Below, one piece after another: positions 25,762 to 35,088 of a stretch of DNA of 53,292 nucleotides. How positions within the stretch are numbered: position 1 is the first letter of the stretch; each line of letters starts with the position of its first letter. This DNA comes from Clostridium tagluense. Its GTDB lineage: Bacteria > Bacillota > Clostridia > Clostridiales > Clostridiaceae. The DNA is taken from positions 1 to 53,292 of the forward strand of contig NZ_BHYK01000028.1 in assembly GCF_003865095.1 (NCBI RefSeq), given 5' to 3'. The notes beneath the pieces are model-generated. The model had not been told where the DNA came from, did not search any database, and saw nothing but the letters and a program-made list of their open reading frames with translations. The translations under genes and the position numbers were made by a program.

Positions 25762-25945
25762 TTTTGATTCCCCCTTTTCATTAACAATAACTTCAATTAA
25801 TTAATTCTTTATAAAGTATATGATTGTGGGGTACGGTTAATAATCACTTGATCTATTACTTTTAATTAATTTTAAATAGTTGTTAACCCACCTAAATTAA
25901 TGTTAATATAAGTTACTAGAATGTTTTGAATTAAGGAGAATAAAA

Positions 25946-26854
25946 ATGGGAAATAGCCAGTTAGTTAATCAAGTTATGGTATTATTCATTGTTATGATGG
26001 TAGGCTTTTATGCCAAGAAAAAAAAATTTTTTAATATTATCGTTGATAAAGGTCTATCAGAATTGCTATTAAATATAACCTTGCCTTTTATGATAGTTAC
26101 ATCATTTAATATTAAATATGAAGCGACCATGGTCAATAATGCTCAAAAAATTTTAATTTATTCTTTTTTAATACACATAGGTTTAATATTTATTAGTAAG
26201 ATACTCTTTTTTAAGTTTCCGAGTAACAAGCAACAGGTATTTAGGTTTGTAACAATTTTTTGCAATGTTGGGTTTATGGGTTATCCAGTGCTTGAAAGTA
26301 TTTATGGAGGAGTAGGTGTTTTCTATGCAGCAATATTCAATATTCCTTTCAATCTTTTAGTGTGGACAGTAGGTGTAATGCTCTACACAGGAGAAAAAGA
26401 TTTTAAATCCATGAGAAAAGCAATAGCAAACCCAGCGATTATAGCAGTATTTATTGGCATAATTTTATTCGTATTTTCAATAAGATTACCTCTACCTATT
26501 GAAAATTCGTTAAAATTAGTGGGATCTACTACAACACCAATATCTATGATAATTGTTGGTTCAATGCTGGCGGAAATGAAATTTAAGGATATTTTTTCTG
26601 ACATTTCTATTTACTATGCTACAGTGGTAAGACTTTTAATAGTTCCAATGCTTATTTATGTAGTTTTAAAATTCTTAAAAGTAGATGAATTATTACTAAA
26701 TATATGTGTTATACTGCAAGCAATGCCTGCAGCAGTAATAACTGCAATAATTGCTGAAAAACATGGTGGGGATAGTTTACTTGCCTCACAGTGCGTATTT
26801 ATAACTACAATGGTTTCTGTAATAACTATACCTATAGTAATATTATTTTTATAA
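25946..26854 (+). CDS. AEC-family (auxin efflux carrier-like) transporter
   Basis: A 302-residue membrane protein with about nine or ten hydrophobic segments. Features of the AEC family are Leu-Pro-Phe-Met in helix 2, Asn-Val-Gly-Phe-Met-Gly-Tyr-Pro in the middle (crossover region) and Ala-Met-Pro-Ala-Ala near the C-terminal half. Characterised bacterial members move malate, other organic acids or amino acid derivatives; the substrate cannot be read from sequence. AAGGAG precedes the ATG. It stands alone and is closed by a terminator. Confidence 0.9.
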   Translation: MGNSQLVNQVMVLFIVMMVGFYAKKKKFFNIIVDKGLSELLLNITLPFMIVTSFNIKYEATMVNNAQKILIYSFLIHIGLIFISKILFFKFPSNKQQVFRFVTIFCNVGFMGYPVLESIYGGVGVFYAAIFNIPFNLLVWTVGVMLYTGEKDFKSMRKAIANPAIIAVFIGIILFVFSIRLPLPIENSLKLVGSTTTPISMIIVGSMLAEMKFKDIFSDISIYYATVVRLLIVPMLIYVVLKFLKVDELLLNICVILQAMPAAVITAIIAEKHGGDSLLASQCVFITTMVSVITIPIVILFL

Positions 26855-26894
26855 ATAATTCAATTAATTTTACTATCCATTTAAGTGGTAAGTT

Positions 26895-26936
26895 AAAAAT
26901 AGTACACAGAGTTTACCTGTGTACTATTTTTATTTT
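26895..26936. terminator. Bidirectional terminator between AEC and aminotransferase genes
   Basis: AAAAATAGTACACAG and CTGTGTACTATTTTT pair around a short loop. T-rich tails occur on both sides, so it can end both converging transcripts. Confidence 0.92.
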
Positions 26937-26952
26937 CAAATAGTTATAGGAA

Positions 26953-28302
26953 TTATTTATCAAAAAGAGTTTTTTTCATATTTTGATATTTCAAAATATA
27001 ATAATCTCTTTTTGATGAAATTTTATTAAGGGCATAAGATAATATATCAATTTCTGAGTAGCTATTATATAGTCCAAAGCTTATTCTAACCATTCCGGGA
27101 CGATCTAAGTCAGGATTTGCTATGAGATTACTTGAAAATTCACTGGAAATATTTAGAAGTGAAGCCATGTAGGGCTGAGCACAAAAACATCCACTTCTTA
27201 CTGAAATACCCCATTCATAGGAAAGAATTTTTGCAACTGTGGCATGGTGAATTCCATCAATATTAAAGGGAATTATACTAACTCTGTCAATTTTTTTAGA
27301 AGTGTCACAATATATTTTAAGATTTGGAATGTTTTTCATTTGAGAAATGGCATAAGCAGTCAATTTTTTTTCAATATGCTCTACATTAGCCATACCAATC
27401 TTGCTCAAAGTTTTAATAGCAGATGCCAGAGCTATGGTGCCTATAACATTTGGAGATCCAGCCTCATGCCTCTGCGGCGATTCAGCCCATTTTATAAAAT
27501 CATGAGTTACAATATCTACGGTTCCACCACCTACCAAATCAGGGTCACAGTTATCTAAAATATCTTTTGGTCCAATTAATACTCCGATGCCAAAGGGAGC
27601 ATACATTTTATGGGCAGAGAAGATTAAAAAATCTATATTATATTCTGAGTTCTCATTATTCATAATAAAAGGAGCATGGGGTATTAATTGTGCACCATCC
27701 ACAAGTAATTTTGAGCCAAATCTATGAACTAATTTGGCTATATTGTAGATAGGATTTTTATATCCTGTTACATTTGAAGCACCTGTAATTGTAACTAGCT
27801 TTATATAATTATTATATTTATTTAACTTAGCTTCTAAATCCTCTAAAGATAGCCTTCCAGATGCATCTATAGATATATAGTCTACAATAAATTTATCTCT
27901 CCAAGGTAGGTCATTAGAGTGATGCTCCATGTCTGTTGTCAAAATGACATTTTTATTAGAAGACTCATATAATAAATTTGAAAGAGTGTTAAAAGCTTCA
28001 GTGGAATTTTTAACATAAATAACTGTATTATTACAATCAGCTTTAACAAATTTGCTGACAATATCTCTAGACTCCTCATATAATCTAGTAGTAAGTTGAG
28101 ACTTAAATCCTTCACCACGATGAATGGAGGAATACCAAGGAGTAAATCTCACAACATCTTCCATAACAGACTTAAAAGGGGGTGTAGTTGCTGCATTATC
28201 AAAATTAATTGCAGTAACACTTTTCCCAGATATAAGAGGTACCTTTTTGTTTATGCCAAGGATTAAATCTCTGTAGCTTGTACTATCATCTCTATAGGAC
28301 AT
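26953..28302 (-). CDS. Class V aminotransferase / cysteine desulfurase-like protein
   Basis: The start at 28302 follows AGGAGGAG; the 46 in-frame codons before it overlap the upstream gene and lack a site. The 449-residue PLP enzyme shows Asn-Phe-Asp-Asn-Ala-Ala-Thr-Thr, Glu-His-His-Ser-Asn-Asp-Leu-Pro-Trp, the Schiff-base lysine in Ser-Ala-His-Lys-Met-Tyr-Ala-Pro-Phe-Gly, and Arg-Ser-Gly-Cys-Phe-Cys near the end, as in SufS-like desulfurases. It is longer than the true IscS at 31797 and has no scaffold gene beside it. A role in sulfur transfer or in amino acid modification is possible. The S41-like gene precedes it by 94 bases on the same strand. Confidence 0.83.
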   Translation of the reverse strand: MSYRDDSTSYRDLILGINKKVPLISGKSVTAINFDNAATTPPFKSVMEDVVRFTPWYSSIHRGEGFKSQLTTRLYEESRDIVSKFVKADCNNTVIYVKNSTEAFNTLSNLLYESSNKNVILTTDMEHHSNDLPWRDKFIVDYISIDASGRLSLEDLEAKLNKYNNYIKLVTITGASNVTGYKNPIYNIAKLVHRFGSKLLVDGAQLIPHAPFIMNNENSEYNIDFLIFSAHKMYAPFGIGVLIGPKDILDNCDPDLVGGGTVDIVTHDFIKWAESPQRHEAGSPNVIGTIALASAIKTLSKIGMANVEHIEKKLTAYAISQMKNIPNLKIYCDTSKKIDRVSIIPFNIDGIHHATVAKILSYEWGISVRSGCFCAQPYMASLLNISSEFSSNLIANPDLDRPGMVRISFGLYNSYSEIDILSYALNKISSKRDYYILKYQNMKKTLFDK

Positions 28303-28396
28303 AATACTCCTCCTCGTAAAATTATTCACAGTATATAGTATTAGTTCTAGGAGGAAAAGGTGATAAAAAAAGTCATAAATATGGAGAGCAAATACT

Positions 28397-29581
28397 TTAT
28401 GAGTCTTTCTTGTTAATGTATTCAAAACACGGATCCTCATTATTAATATAATTTTGTATGGTGAAATCTATATTAACATCCGGTAAAAGTGATAGTAGGG
28501 TATCATCTTCAATAATTTTGTAGTATTCAGTAGAATAACAAACCGTAAGTCCAGAATTTTTTAAAATAAATCGTTGCACTTCACCATAGCAGTTTGGTTT
28601 TCCACCAGTGGGTTCACCTAAGAATATTGCTGAGGTGTTTTCTTTTAAGAAAAAGGAATTTAACAGGGCCGACGAAAAAGTCTCTCGTCCTATTATTATA
28701 AAAAGATTACCAGTTTTATTGATTTTATCACAATTTATTATATACTCAATAAATGGATTTAATAATGAAGAATTACCACCAAAGTTATTTCGCAAATCAA
28801 TTATGAGTTTTTCTACGATATGTGCTTCAATAAAACTTATGAGTTCACTGCAAAAGGTAACCACATCTTTAGGGGGCATATCCTTGCAAGCATCGTATTT
28901 AAAGTACACAATACTAGAAGCATCTATGTATTCGAACCAGTAATTTTTGTGACTATTTCTTCTATAAAGAGGTAAATTGGTGCTATACATTAAATCATTA
29001 TTAATTAAATTGTACAATTCTTTCCATTCGCCAAGGGGCATAGATTCTATTTCTAAAGTTCTTTCTTTCTTGTTTTCATCTTCAAATGTTAATTCTAAGA
29101 TGTCAATATCATTAACAAGTCCCAAATCGTATAGTAATTCAATAGCAGGTAAGTATTTAGGTAGTTGTGATTTAAGATAGGTTTCATTTTCATAGGAAAT
29201 GATTGAGCTTAAAATATTAATAACCTCTTCTATATCGATGTTGTTTATTTTTATTATTTTGCGATACAGTATTTCCTTGTACTGCTGTGGGGCTACTATT
29301 ACATAGATTCCATCAGCAAACCAATACAATTCTAAGGGAAGCAAGAGATTAACGTTTAAAGGTACATAGGTGTGAGCATCTCCCATGGAGGCAACAATTT
29401 TAGCAATTTCCAGCTTTATTTCATAGTTACTTAGGGATTCAATATCCGTTTTTAAACTTTCTATTTCCTTAAAAAAATCTTCTTTATTTTTTTGGAAAAA
29501 TAAATTTTTATGTTTTAGAGAAAGTTCACGACATAAGAAATTGATATCCTCTAACCATCTTGTATTTCTATTTGAATCCAT
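28397..29581 (-). CDS. S41-family peptidase-like protein (cytoplasmic)
   Basis: A 394-residue protein with AAAGGAG before its ATG and no signal peptide. The C-terminal 190 residues look like the tail-specific protease core: Lys-Leu-Ile-Ile-Asp-Leu-Arg-Asn-Asn-Phe-Gly-Gly-Asn, then Glu-Thr-Phe-Ser-Ser-Ala (position of the catalytic serine), and Gly-Glu-Pro-Thr-Gly-Gly-Lys-Pro. No PDZ domain is evident; the N-terminal half is helical and unassigned, with Gly-Asp-Ala-His-Thr-Tyr near residue 70, as in other S41 members. Most S41 enzymes are exported, so the lack of a leader is unusual. It probably shares an operon with the class V aminotransferase. Confidence 0.75.
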   Translation of the reverse strand: MDSNRNTRWLEDINFLCRELSLKHKNLFFQKNKEDFFKEIESLKTDIESLSNYEIKLEIAKIVASMGDAHTYVPLNVNLLLPLELYWFADGIYVIVAPQQYKEILYRKIIKINNIDIEEVINILSSIISYENETYLKSQLPKYLPAIELLYDLGLVNDIDILELTFEDENKKERTLEIESMPLGEWKELYNLINNDLMYSTNLPLYRRNSHKNYWFEYIDASSIVYFKYDACKDMPPKDVVTFCSELISFIEAHIVEKLIIDLRNNFGGNSSLLNPFIEYIINCDKINKTGNLFIIIGRETFSSALLNSFFLKENTSAIFLGEPTGGKPNCYGEVQRFILKNSGLTVCYSTEYYKIIEDDTLLSLLPDVNIDFTIQNYINNEDPCFEYINKKDS

Positions 29582-29681
29582 AGGTTAATCTCCTTTGTTT
29601 AGGTTTTTACCTATTATTATTATTATGCCACAAAAGATAATGTATTTGTGAGGCAATAATATTTTTTTGTTAGACCTTTAT

Positions 29682-30998
29682 TTATGCATTAACTATTTCA
29701 TAAGAAGCATTAAAATCAACAGTTATTTGATCACCAGTAAACATATTTTTTATAGTGGCCGTTTTATTTTCTACTTCTTTTTCACCAATTAAAATTACAA
29801 AAGGAATACCTAATTTATCTGCATAGCCAAGTTTCTTTACTAGTTTAGCCTCTTCAAGATATATTTCTGTAATTATGCCCTTATCCCTTAAAAAATTTGC
29901 AAGAGAAATTCCATAATCAATATTATTATCAAGAGGTATTACTAGAACTTTTGTTATAGATTTATTAACTTCTTTTTTAAAGAAGCCTGCTTCATTTAAT
30001 TGATAAAATAATCTAGTAAGGCCGATTGATATGCCTACTCCCGGTAGTTTTTGTTTTGTATAGTACGCTGCTAAATTGTCATAGCGTCCACCTGAACACA
30101 CAGAACCAATAGACGGGTATTCATTTAAAAATGTTTCATAAACTGTTCCTGTGTAATAATCAAGACCTCTGGTTATTTTTAAATCTATTTTAAAATTATC
30201 ATCTGGAACACCAAACAATTTTACATATTTAGTAACAGCTGAAAGCTCGCATACACCATCTTTGAAGTTTGCATTAGAAATATTTAAATTGTTTAATAAT
30301 AATAAAATATCCTGATTGCTTCCACTTATATTAATAAATTCAAAGATTTTTTCTACGATTTCGAAACTTAAGCCACAACATAATAGCTCCTGGGTGGCAT
30401 TTGATGTCCCAATTTTATCAATCTTATCAATAACTCTTAAAACCTCTGAATTATCTTGAATTTGCAGTGCTTCAAAAAATCCATTTAATAGCTTTCTATT
30501 GTTTATTTTTATAGTGAAATCCTGGAATCCTAGGTTATTGAATACTGAATAAATAATACTAGGTATTTCAGCATCATTCAAAATATTTAAATTGCCATTA
30601 CCAACAATATCAATGTCACATTGGTAAAATTCACGAAAGCGTCCTTTTGGGTTTCTCTCTCCTCTATATACTTTGCCAATTTGGTATCTTCTAAAAGGGA
30701 AAGTCAAAGAACTATAATTTTGAGCCACATACCTGGCTAGGGGCACAGTTAAATCAAATCTAAGAGATAAATCAGTACTACCCTTTAAAAATCTATAAAT
30801 TTGCTTTTCAGTTTCTCCTCCTCCTTTTGCCAGTAGAATTTCAGATTTCTCTATTATTGGTGTATCTATGGCCATAAATCCAAAGCTTTCATAAGTCTTC
30901 CTTATTGTATCTGCTAATTTGTTGAACTGAATTTGATCCCCTGGCAGTAACTCCATAAAGCCAGGCAAAATAGATGGTTTTACCATGTCGATTTTCAT
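29682..30998 (-). CDS. hisS: Histidine-tRNA ligase
   Basis: A 438-residue class II aminoacyl-tRNA synthetase. Motif 2 is seen as Arg-Tyr-Gln-Ile-Gly-Lys-Val-Tyr-Arg-Gly-Glu-Arg followed by Arg-Phe-Arg-Glu-Phe-Tyr-Gln-Cys-Asp. The His-specific signatures are Ile-Thr-Arg-Gly-Leu-Asp-Tyr-Tyr-Thr-Gly and Ser-Gly-Gly-Arg-Tyr-Asp. It charges tRNA-His. AAGGAGG precedes the ATG. No T-box was seen in its leader. It has slightly unusual length and could be one of two hisS genes in the genome; the complete motifs argue against it being only a HisZ regulator. Confidence 0.9.
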   Translation of the reverse strand: MKIDMVKPSILPGFMELLPGDQIQFNKLADTIRKTYESFGFMAIDTPIIEKSEILLAKGGGETEKQIYRFLKGSTDLSLRFDLTVPLARYVAQNYSSLTFPFRRYQIGKVYRGERNPKGRFREFYQCDIDIVGNGNLNILNDAEIPSIIYSVFNNLGFQDFTIKINNRKLLNGFFEALQIQDNSEVLRVIDKIDKIGTSNATQELLCCGLSFEIVEKIFEFINISGSNQDILLLLNNLNISNANFKDGVCELSAVTKYVKLFGVPDDNFKIDLKITRGLDYYTGTVYETFLNEYPSIGSVCSGGRYDNLAAYYTKQKLPGVGISIGLTRLFYQLNEAGFFKKEVNKSITKVLVIPLDNNIDYGISLANFLRDKGIITEIYLEEAKLVKKLGYADKLGIPFVILIGEKEVENKTATIKNMFTGDQITVDFNASYEIVNA

Positions 30999-31286
30999 TT
31001 TTAATACCTCCTTAAAAAATATAAAAAACCCTAGGTAAGTGATGTAAATACGTGGAAGATATCCCTCAGAATCATTTTTTAAATTATACTATACATATTT
31101 AATTCCTTCAACAATTACTAAAAACTTCTTTATGCGTCAATCTTTTTTTAAAATATAAAAGGGGATATATATATAATTATAATCCATAATTTTGAGCATT
31201 ATGGATGTACAGATGGATTATTAATGAATAATTCAATAATTTAGCTTATTAATGTAAATAATATTGAAAAATACGCATATTTATAG

Positions 31287-31315
31287 TTGACAACTTTACT
31301 AGGGTTTGATATTAT
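31287..31315 (+). promoter_or_regulatory. Promoter of the isc operon
   Basis: TTGACA (31287) and TATTAT (31310) with a 17-base spacer form a good sigma-A promoter. It lies about 50 bases before iscR, where autoregulation by IscR would be expected. The following AT-rich repeats could hold an operator but none is clear. Confidence 0.75.
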
Positions 31316-31338
31316 AATTTATATAAAGTATAGTAAAA

Positions 31339-31358
31339 CACTCTACTTTGAAGGAGTG
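31339..31358 (+). promoter_or_regulatory. Hairpin covering the iscR ribosome binding site
   Basis: CACTC (31339-31343) and GAGTG (31354-31358) pair around a 10-base loop. The AAGGAG ribosome binding site (31351-31356) lies partly in the right arm, so folding would hide it. The stem is short and its effect unproven. Confidence 0.4.
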
Positions 31359-31363
31359 ATTAT

Positions 31364-31804
31364 ATGAAATTATCTACTAAGGGAAGATATGGTGTTAAAG
31401 CCATGGTAGATTTAGCTATAAATTATGGAGAACAACCTATATCTATAAAAAGTATATCTGAAAGACAAAGTATTTCTGAATATTATTTAGAACAATTATT
31501 TTCTTCTCTTAGGAAGGCTAAACTTATTAAAAGTGTAAGAGGAGCTCAAGGCGGTTATATACTAAATAGAGCACCAGAGGAAATAACTATATATGATGTT
31601 ATTAATGTGCTTGAAGGACCAATTGAAATCTCAGATTGTCTTGAAGAAGGCTCTTGCAATAAAATTGATTGTTGTGCTACCAGATTATTATGGAAAAAAA
31701 TTAAAAACAGTATAGATAGTGTAACATCCTCAATAACCTTAAAAGATATTGTTGATGATTATAATGAAATAACATTAAATAAAGGAGTGAAAGATAATGA
31801 ATAA
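31364..31804 (+). CDS. iscR: Rrf2-family regulator IscR
   Basis: A 146-residue Rrf2 protein. The N-terminal winged helix starts Met-Lys-Leu-Ser-Thr-Lys-Gly-Arg-Tyr-Gly and contains the conserved Gly-Ala-Gln-Gly-Gly-Tyr wing. Cys92, Cys98 and Cys104 (with Cys103) form the cluster motif used by IscR to hold a 2Fe-2S centre. CymR-type relatives lack this motif. It should sense Fe-S status and repress the genes that follow. It overlaps iscS by eight bases. Confidence 0.92.
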   Translation: MKLSTKGRYGVKAMVDLAINYGEQPISIKSISERQSISEYYLEQLFSSLRKAKLIKSVRGAQGGYILNRAPEEITIYDVINVLEGPIEISDCLEEGSCNKIDCCATRLLWKKIKNSIDSVTSSITLKDIVDDYNEITLNKGVKDNE

Positions 31805-32981
31805 ATCAATTTACATGGACCATGCTGCAACAACTTATACTAAACCAGAAGTTTTAGAAGAGATGATTCCTTATTTCACAACATACTTTGGAAATCCATC
31901 ATCAATTTATACTCTAGCAAGAGAAACTAAAAAAGCCATTGATGTTGCAAGAGATAAGATTGCAAAAGCTATAAATGCCAATGAAAATGAAATTTTCTTT
32001 ACAGGTGGAGGTTCAGAAGCAGATAATTGGGCAATAAAAGGAATAGCTTCTGCGTATAAGCAAAAGGGAAATCATATAATAACAACAACAATTGAACATC
32101 ATGCCGTATTACATACTTGTGAATATTTAGCTAAAAATGGATATGAAATTACATATTTACCAGTAGACGAATATGGTCTTATAAATATTAAAGATTTAGA
32201 AAATGCTATTACCGATAAAACTATATTAGTATCAATAATGTTTGCCAATAATGAAATTGGAACAATAGAGCCAATAAAAGAAATAGGAGCATTATGCAGA
32301 AGTAAGAAAATACTTTTTCATACAGATGCAGTTCAAGCTGTAGGTCACATTCCAGTAGATGTAAAAGAAATGAATATAGATTTATTATCAATAGCTGCTC
32401 ATAAATTTTATGGTCCTAAGGGCGTTGGAGCATTATATGTAAAAAAAGGTATTAAAATAGATAATTTAATACATGGTGGTGGACAAGAAAGAAATAGAAG
32501 AGCTGGTACTGAAAATGTGGCTGGCATAGTGGGTTTTGGTAAAGCTATTGAACTAGCAACTAAAAACATGGAAGAAAACAATAAAAAGCTAGTTTATTTA
32601 AGAGATAAACTTATGAATGGATTATTAGAAATACCACATACAAGATTAAATGGACCAAGAGGAGAAAATAGACTTCCTGGTAATTCAAATATATGCTTTA
32701 GGTTTATAGAAGGCGAATCTATACTACTTATGTTAGACGCGAATGGTATAGCAGGTTCTAGCGGAAGTGCATGTACATCTGGATCTTTAGATCCATCTCA
32801 CGTTTTACTAGCAATAGGACTAGAGCATGAAATAGCTCATGGATCTCTAAGATTATCTTTAGGTGATGAAACTACTGAAGAAGAAGTAGACTTTGTATTA
32901 AAAACAGTTCCAGGGATTATTCAAAGATTAAGAGATATGTCACCATTATACGATGACTACTTAAAGAAAGGGGAAAAATAA
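31797..32981 (+). CDS. iscS: Cysteine desulfurase IscS/NifS
   Basis: A 394-residue PLP enzyme that takes sulfur from cysteine for Fe-S clusters and for tRNA thiolation. It has Tyr-Met-Asp-His-Ala-Ala-Thr-Thr at the start, the PLP lysine Lys203 in Ala-Ala-His-Lys-Phe-Tyr-Gly-Pro-Lys-Gly, and the persulfide Cys326 in Gly-Ser-Ala-Cys-Thr-Ser-Gly. It is translated from inside the end of iscR and sits one base before iscU, whose scaffold it should feed. MnmA further down is the second likely acceptor. Confidence 0.97.
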   Translation: MNKSIYMDHAATTYTKPEVLEEMIPYFTTYFGNPSSIYTLARETKKAIDVARDKIAKAINANENEIFFTGGGSEADNWAIKGIASAYKQKGNHIITTTIEHHAVLHTCEYLAKNGYEITYLPVDEYGLINIKDLENAITDKTILVSIMFANNEIGTIEPIKEIGALCRSKKILFHTDAVQAVGHIPVDVKEMNIDLLSIAAHKFYGPKGVGALYVKKGIKIDNLIHGGGQERNRRAGTENVAGIVGFGKAIELATKNMEENNKKLVYLRDKLMNGLLEIPHTRLNGPRGENRLPGNSNICFRFIEGESILLMLDANGIAGSSGSACTSGSLDPSHVLLAIGLEHEIAHGSLRLSLGDETTEEEVDFVLKTVPGIIQRLRDMSPLYDDYLKKGEK

Positions 32982-32982
32982 T

Positions 32983-33411
32983 ATGATATACAGCGAAAAA
33001 GTTATGGACCATTTTACAAACCCAAGAAATGTAGGGGAAATTATAAATGCTGATGGAATTGGTGAAGTTGGTAACGCTAAATGTGGAGACATTATGAAGG
33101 TGTATTTAAAAGTAGAAAATAATATAGTGATAGATGCAAAGTTTAAAACTTTTGGTTGTGGATCTGCTATAGCATCTTCAAGTATGGCGACAGAACTTAT
33201 TAAAGGTAAATCTGTAGATGATGCATGGACTTTAACAAATCAAGCTGTGGCTGAAGCCTTAGATGGACTTCCACCAATAAAAATGCATTGCTCGGTCCTT
33301 GCTGAAGAAGCTATACACAAAGCAATTAATGATTATAGAAGCAAAGCAGGGCTTGAAGTATGGGATTACACAGAACACGATGATATACATGCCGAGGTGC
33401 ACGGAGAATAG
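32983..33411 (+). CDS. iscU: Fe-S cluster scaffold IscU/NifU
   Basis: A 142-residue scaffold protein with the three cluster-binding cysteines Cys34 (Lys-Cys-Gly-Asp), Cys59 (Gly-Cys-Gly) and Cys103 (His-Cys-Ser). Fe-S clusters are built on it with sulfur from IscS. It starts one base after the iscS stop. A paralogue with the same cysteines is at 34670. HscA, HscB and ferredoxin genes of the proteobacterial isc set are absent, as is usual in clostridia. Confidence 0.95.
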   Translation: MIYSEKVMDHFTNPRNVGEIINADGIGEVGNAKCGDIMKVYLKVENNIVIDAKFKTFGCGSAIASSSMATELIKGKSVDDAWTLTNQAVAEALDGLPPIKMHCSVLAEEAIHKAINDYRSKAGLEVWDYTEHDDIHAEVHGE

Positions 33412-33421
33412 GGGATATTAG

Positions 33422-34498
33422 ATGAAAAAAAAAGTAGTTATTGGAATGAGTGGAGGAGTAGATAGCTCTGTAGCTGCATATCTTTTGAAAGAGCAAGGCT
33501 ATGAAGTTATAGGAATTATGATGAAGCTCTCTGAGAATAATCCTGATTATGAAGAAAATGAAGGTGGATGTTGTTCTATTTCTGCTGCAAATGACGCAAG
33601 GCGCGTTGCAGATGTACTGGATATTCCCTTTTACGTTATGAATTTTAAGGATGCTTTTAAAACAAATGTTATTGATAACTTTATTGATGAATATATGGAA
33701 GGTAGAACGCCTAACCCATGTATTGTGTGTAATAAAGATATTAAATTCAAAGAGTTTTTAAGGAAAGCAGAAGCCCTTGGAGCTGATTATATAGCTACAG
33801 GTCACTATGCTAAAATTGAAAAACAAGAAGATAGATATGTGCTTAAAAAAGCAGATGATAATAAAAAAGACCAAACTTATGCTTTGTATAGTTTAACTCA
33901 ATATCAATTAAGTCATACTTTAATGCCTTGTGGAGACTATTCAAAGCCAGAAATACGCAATATTGCAGAGAAAATTGGACTAGAAGTTTTTAGAAAAAAA
34001 GATAGTCAAGAAATTTGTTTTATACCTGACAACGACCATGGAGCTTATATTAAAAAGTATAGTGGTAGGGAAATAAAATCAGGTAGCTTTGTTGATAAAA
34101 AGGGAAAAGTTTTAGGAACACATAAAGGAATAGTCTACTATACTATAGGTCAGCGAAAAGGACTAGGTATAGCACTAGGAAGACCTGTTTTTGTTACTGA
34201 TATTAACCCATTAACTAACCAAGTTGTTTTAGGTGGCGAAGAGGATATTTTTAAAACTGAGCTTATCGCAAAAGAGTTAAATTTCATTCTATTTGATAAA
34301 CTTAAGGCTAATTTGAGAGTTACAGCTAAGATTAGATATTCTGCACAGCCACAACTTGCTACTTTGATTCCATTAGAAAACAATAGGGTAAAAGTTGTTT
34401 TTGATGATAAGCAAAGAGCTATAACCAAAGGACAATCAGTAGTTTTTTATTCGGAAAACCTAGTAGTGGGTGGAGGTATAATAGAAGAAGTTTTATAA
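33422..34498 (+). CDS. mnmA: tRNA-specific 2-thiouridylase MnmA
   Basis: A 358-residue enzyme that thiolates U34 of Lys, Glu and Gln tRNAs. It has the PP-loop Gly-Met-Ser-Gly-Gly-Val-Asp-Ser-Ser (8-16), the catalytic cysteine in Asn-Pro-Cys100-Ile-Val-Cys103 and the second sulfur cysteine Cys199 in Gln-Glu-Ile-Cys. Its place right after iscS and iscU fits sulfur delivery from the desulfurase. Its start lies ten bases after the iscU stop. Confidence 0.97.
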   Translation: MKKKVVIGMSGGVDSSVAAYLLKEQGYEVIGIMMKLSENNPDYEENEGGCCSISAANDARRVADVLDIPFYVMNFKDAFKTNVIDNFIDEYMEGRTPNPCIVCNKDIKFKEFLRKAEALGADYIATGHYAKIEKQEDRYVLKKADDNKKDQTYALYSLTQYQLSHTLMPCGDYSKPEIRNIAEKIGLEVFRKKDSQEICFIPDNDHGAYIKKYSGREIKSGSFVDKKGKVLGTHKGIVYYTIGQRKGLGIALGRPVFVTDINPLTNQVVLGGEEDIFKTELIAKELNFILFDKLKANLRVTAKIRYSAQPQLATLIPLENNRVKVVFDDKQRAITKGQSVVFYSENLVVGGGIIEEVL

Positions 34499-34504
34499 AT
34501 ACAT

Positions 34505-34569
34505 AGCACATTCAAATAAACAACAAGTAAATATACTAGCTACTGACTTGTTATTTATTTAAATGTGCT
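34505..34569 (+). repeat. Palindromic terminator-like repeat, copy B
   Basis: AGCACATTCAAATAA and TTATTTAAATGTGCT pair with one mismatch, and inner parts ACAAGTA/TACTGACTTGT extend the hairpin. It lies directly after mnmA and probably ends that transcript. The right arm shares GACTTGTTATTTATTT with the hairpin at 44825-44882. Confidence 0.75.
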
Positions 34570-34603
34570 TTATATATAAAGCTACTTTGGTGGATAATTT
34601 AAG

Positions 34604-34641
34604 CAGAGGGGTATCTAGTTAAAAGACTAGGTATCCCTCTG
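34604..34641 (+). terminator. Hairpin before the second iscU gene
   Basis: CAGAGGGGTATCTAGT and ACTAGGTATCCCTCTG form a 16-bp stem (two G-U) with a 6-base loop, followed by TATTTATAA. It stands 10-20 bases before the ribosome binding site of the next gene. It could be a leader hairpin or weak attenuator. Confidence 0.55.
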
Positions 34642-34669
34642 TATTTATAAGGAGAAAAGGAGAATAATT

Positions 34670-35068
34670 ATGATGTATAGTGATAAAGTTATGGAGCATT
34701 TTTATAGTCCAAGAAATGTTGGAATATTAGGTGATGCTAACGGCATTGGAGAGGCGGGAGACCCTAATTGCGGAGATATAATGAAAATTTATATAAAAGT
34801 TGAAGATAATATAATAAAGAGCGTTAAGTTTAAAGCTTTTGGTTGTGGGTCTGCCATAGCCTCTTCTAGCATAGCTACAGAACTTGTAAAGGGCAAAACC
34901 ACAGAGGAGGCATGGAAACTTACCAACAAATCAGTTATTGAAGCGCTGGAAGGATTACCGTCTTCAAAAGTGCATTGCTCAGTGCTAGCAGAACAAACTA
35001 TACATAATGCAATAAATAATTATAGAGGGTTACAAAATCTTGAGCTTTGGAAAGATGATTTAAAATAA
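34670..35068 (+). CDS. Second IscU/NifU-like scaffold protein
   Basis: A 132-residue paralogue of the IscU at 32983, with cysteines Cys34, Cys59 and Cys103 kept in the same contexts. It lacks the last ten residues of the first copy. The two share most positions, so they come from a duplication; the copies are separated only by mnmA. It has its own ribosome binding site (AAGGAG) and a separate hairpin upstream, so it may be expressed independently. Whether it has a special client or is redundant is unknown. Confidence 0.9.
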   Translation: MMYSDKVMEHFYSPRNVGILGDANGIGEAGDPNCGDIMKIYIKVEDNIIKSVKFKAFGCGSAIASSSIATELVKGKTTEEAWKLTNKSVIEALEGLPSSKVHCSVLAEQTIHNAINNYRGLQNLELWKDDLK

Positions 35069-35088
35069 ATATCTTTAATAAGACTAAA

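Noticed and set aside
28303-28440. N-terminal extension of the class V aminotransferase
   Set aside because: It overlaps the end of the S41-like gene and has no ribosome binding site, whereas AGGAGGAG precedes 28302.
29682-30998. HisZ (regulatory HisRS-like subunit) instead of HisRS
   Set aside because: The tRNA synthetase motifs, including Ile-Thr-Arg-Gly-Leu-Asp-Tyr-Tyr and a C-terminal anticodon-binding part, are all present.
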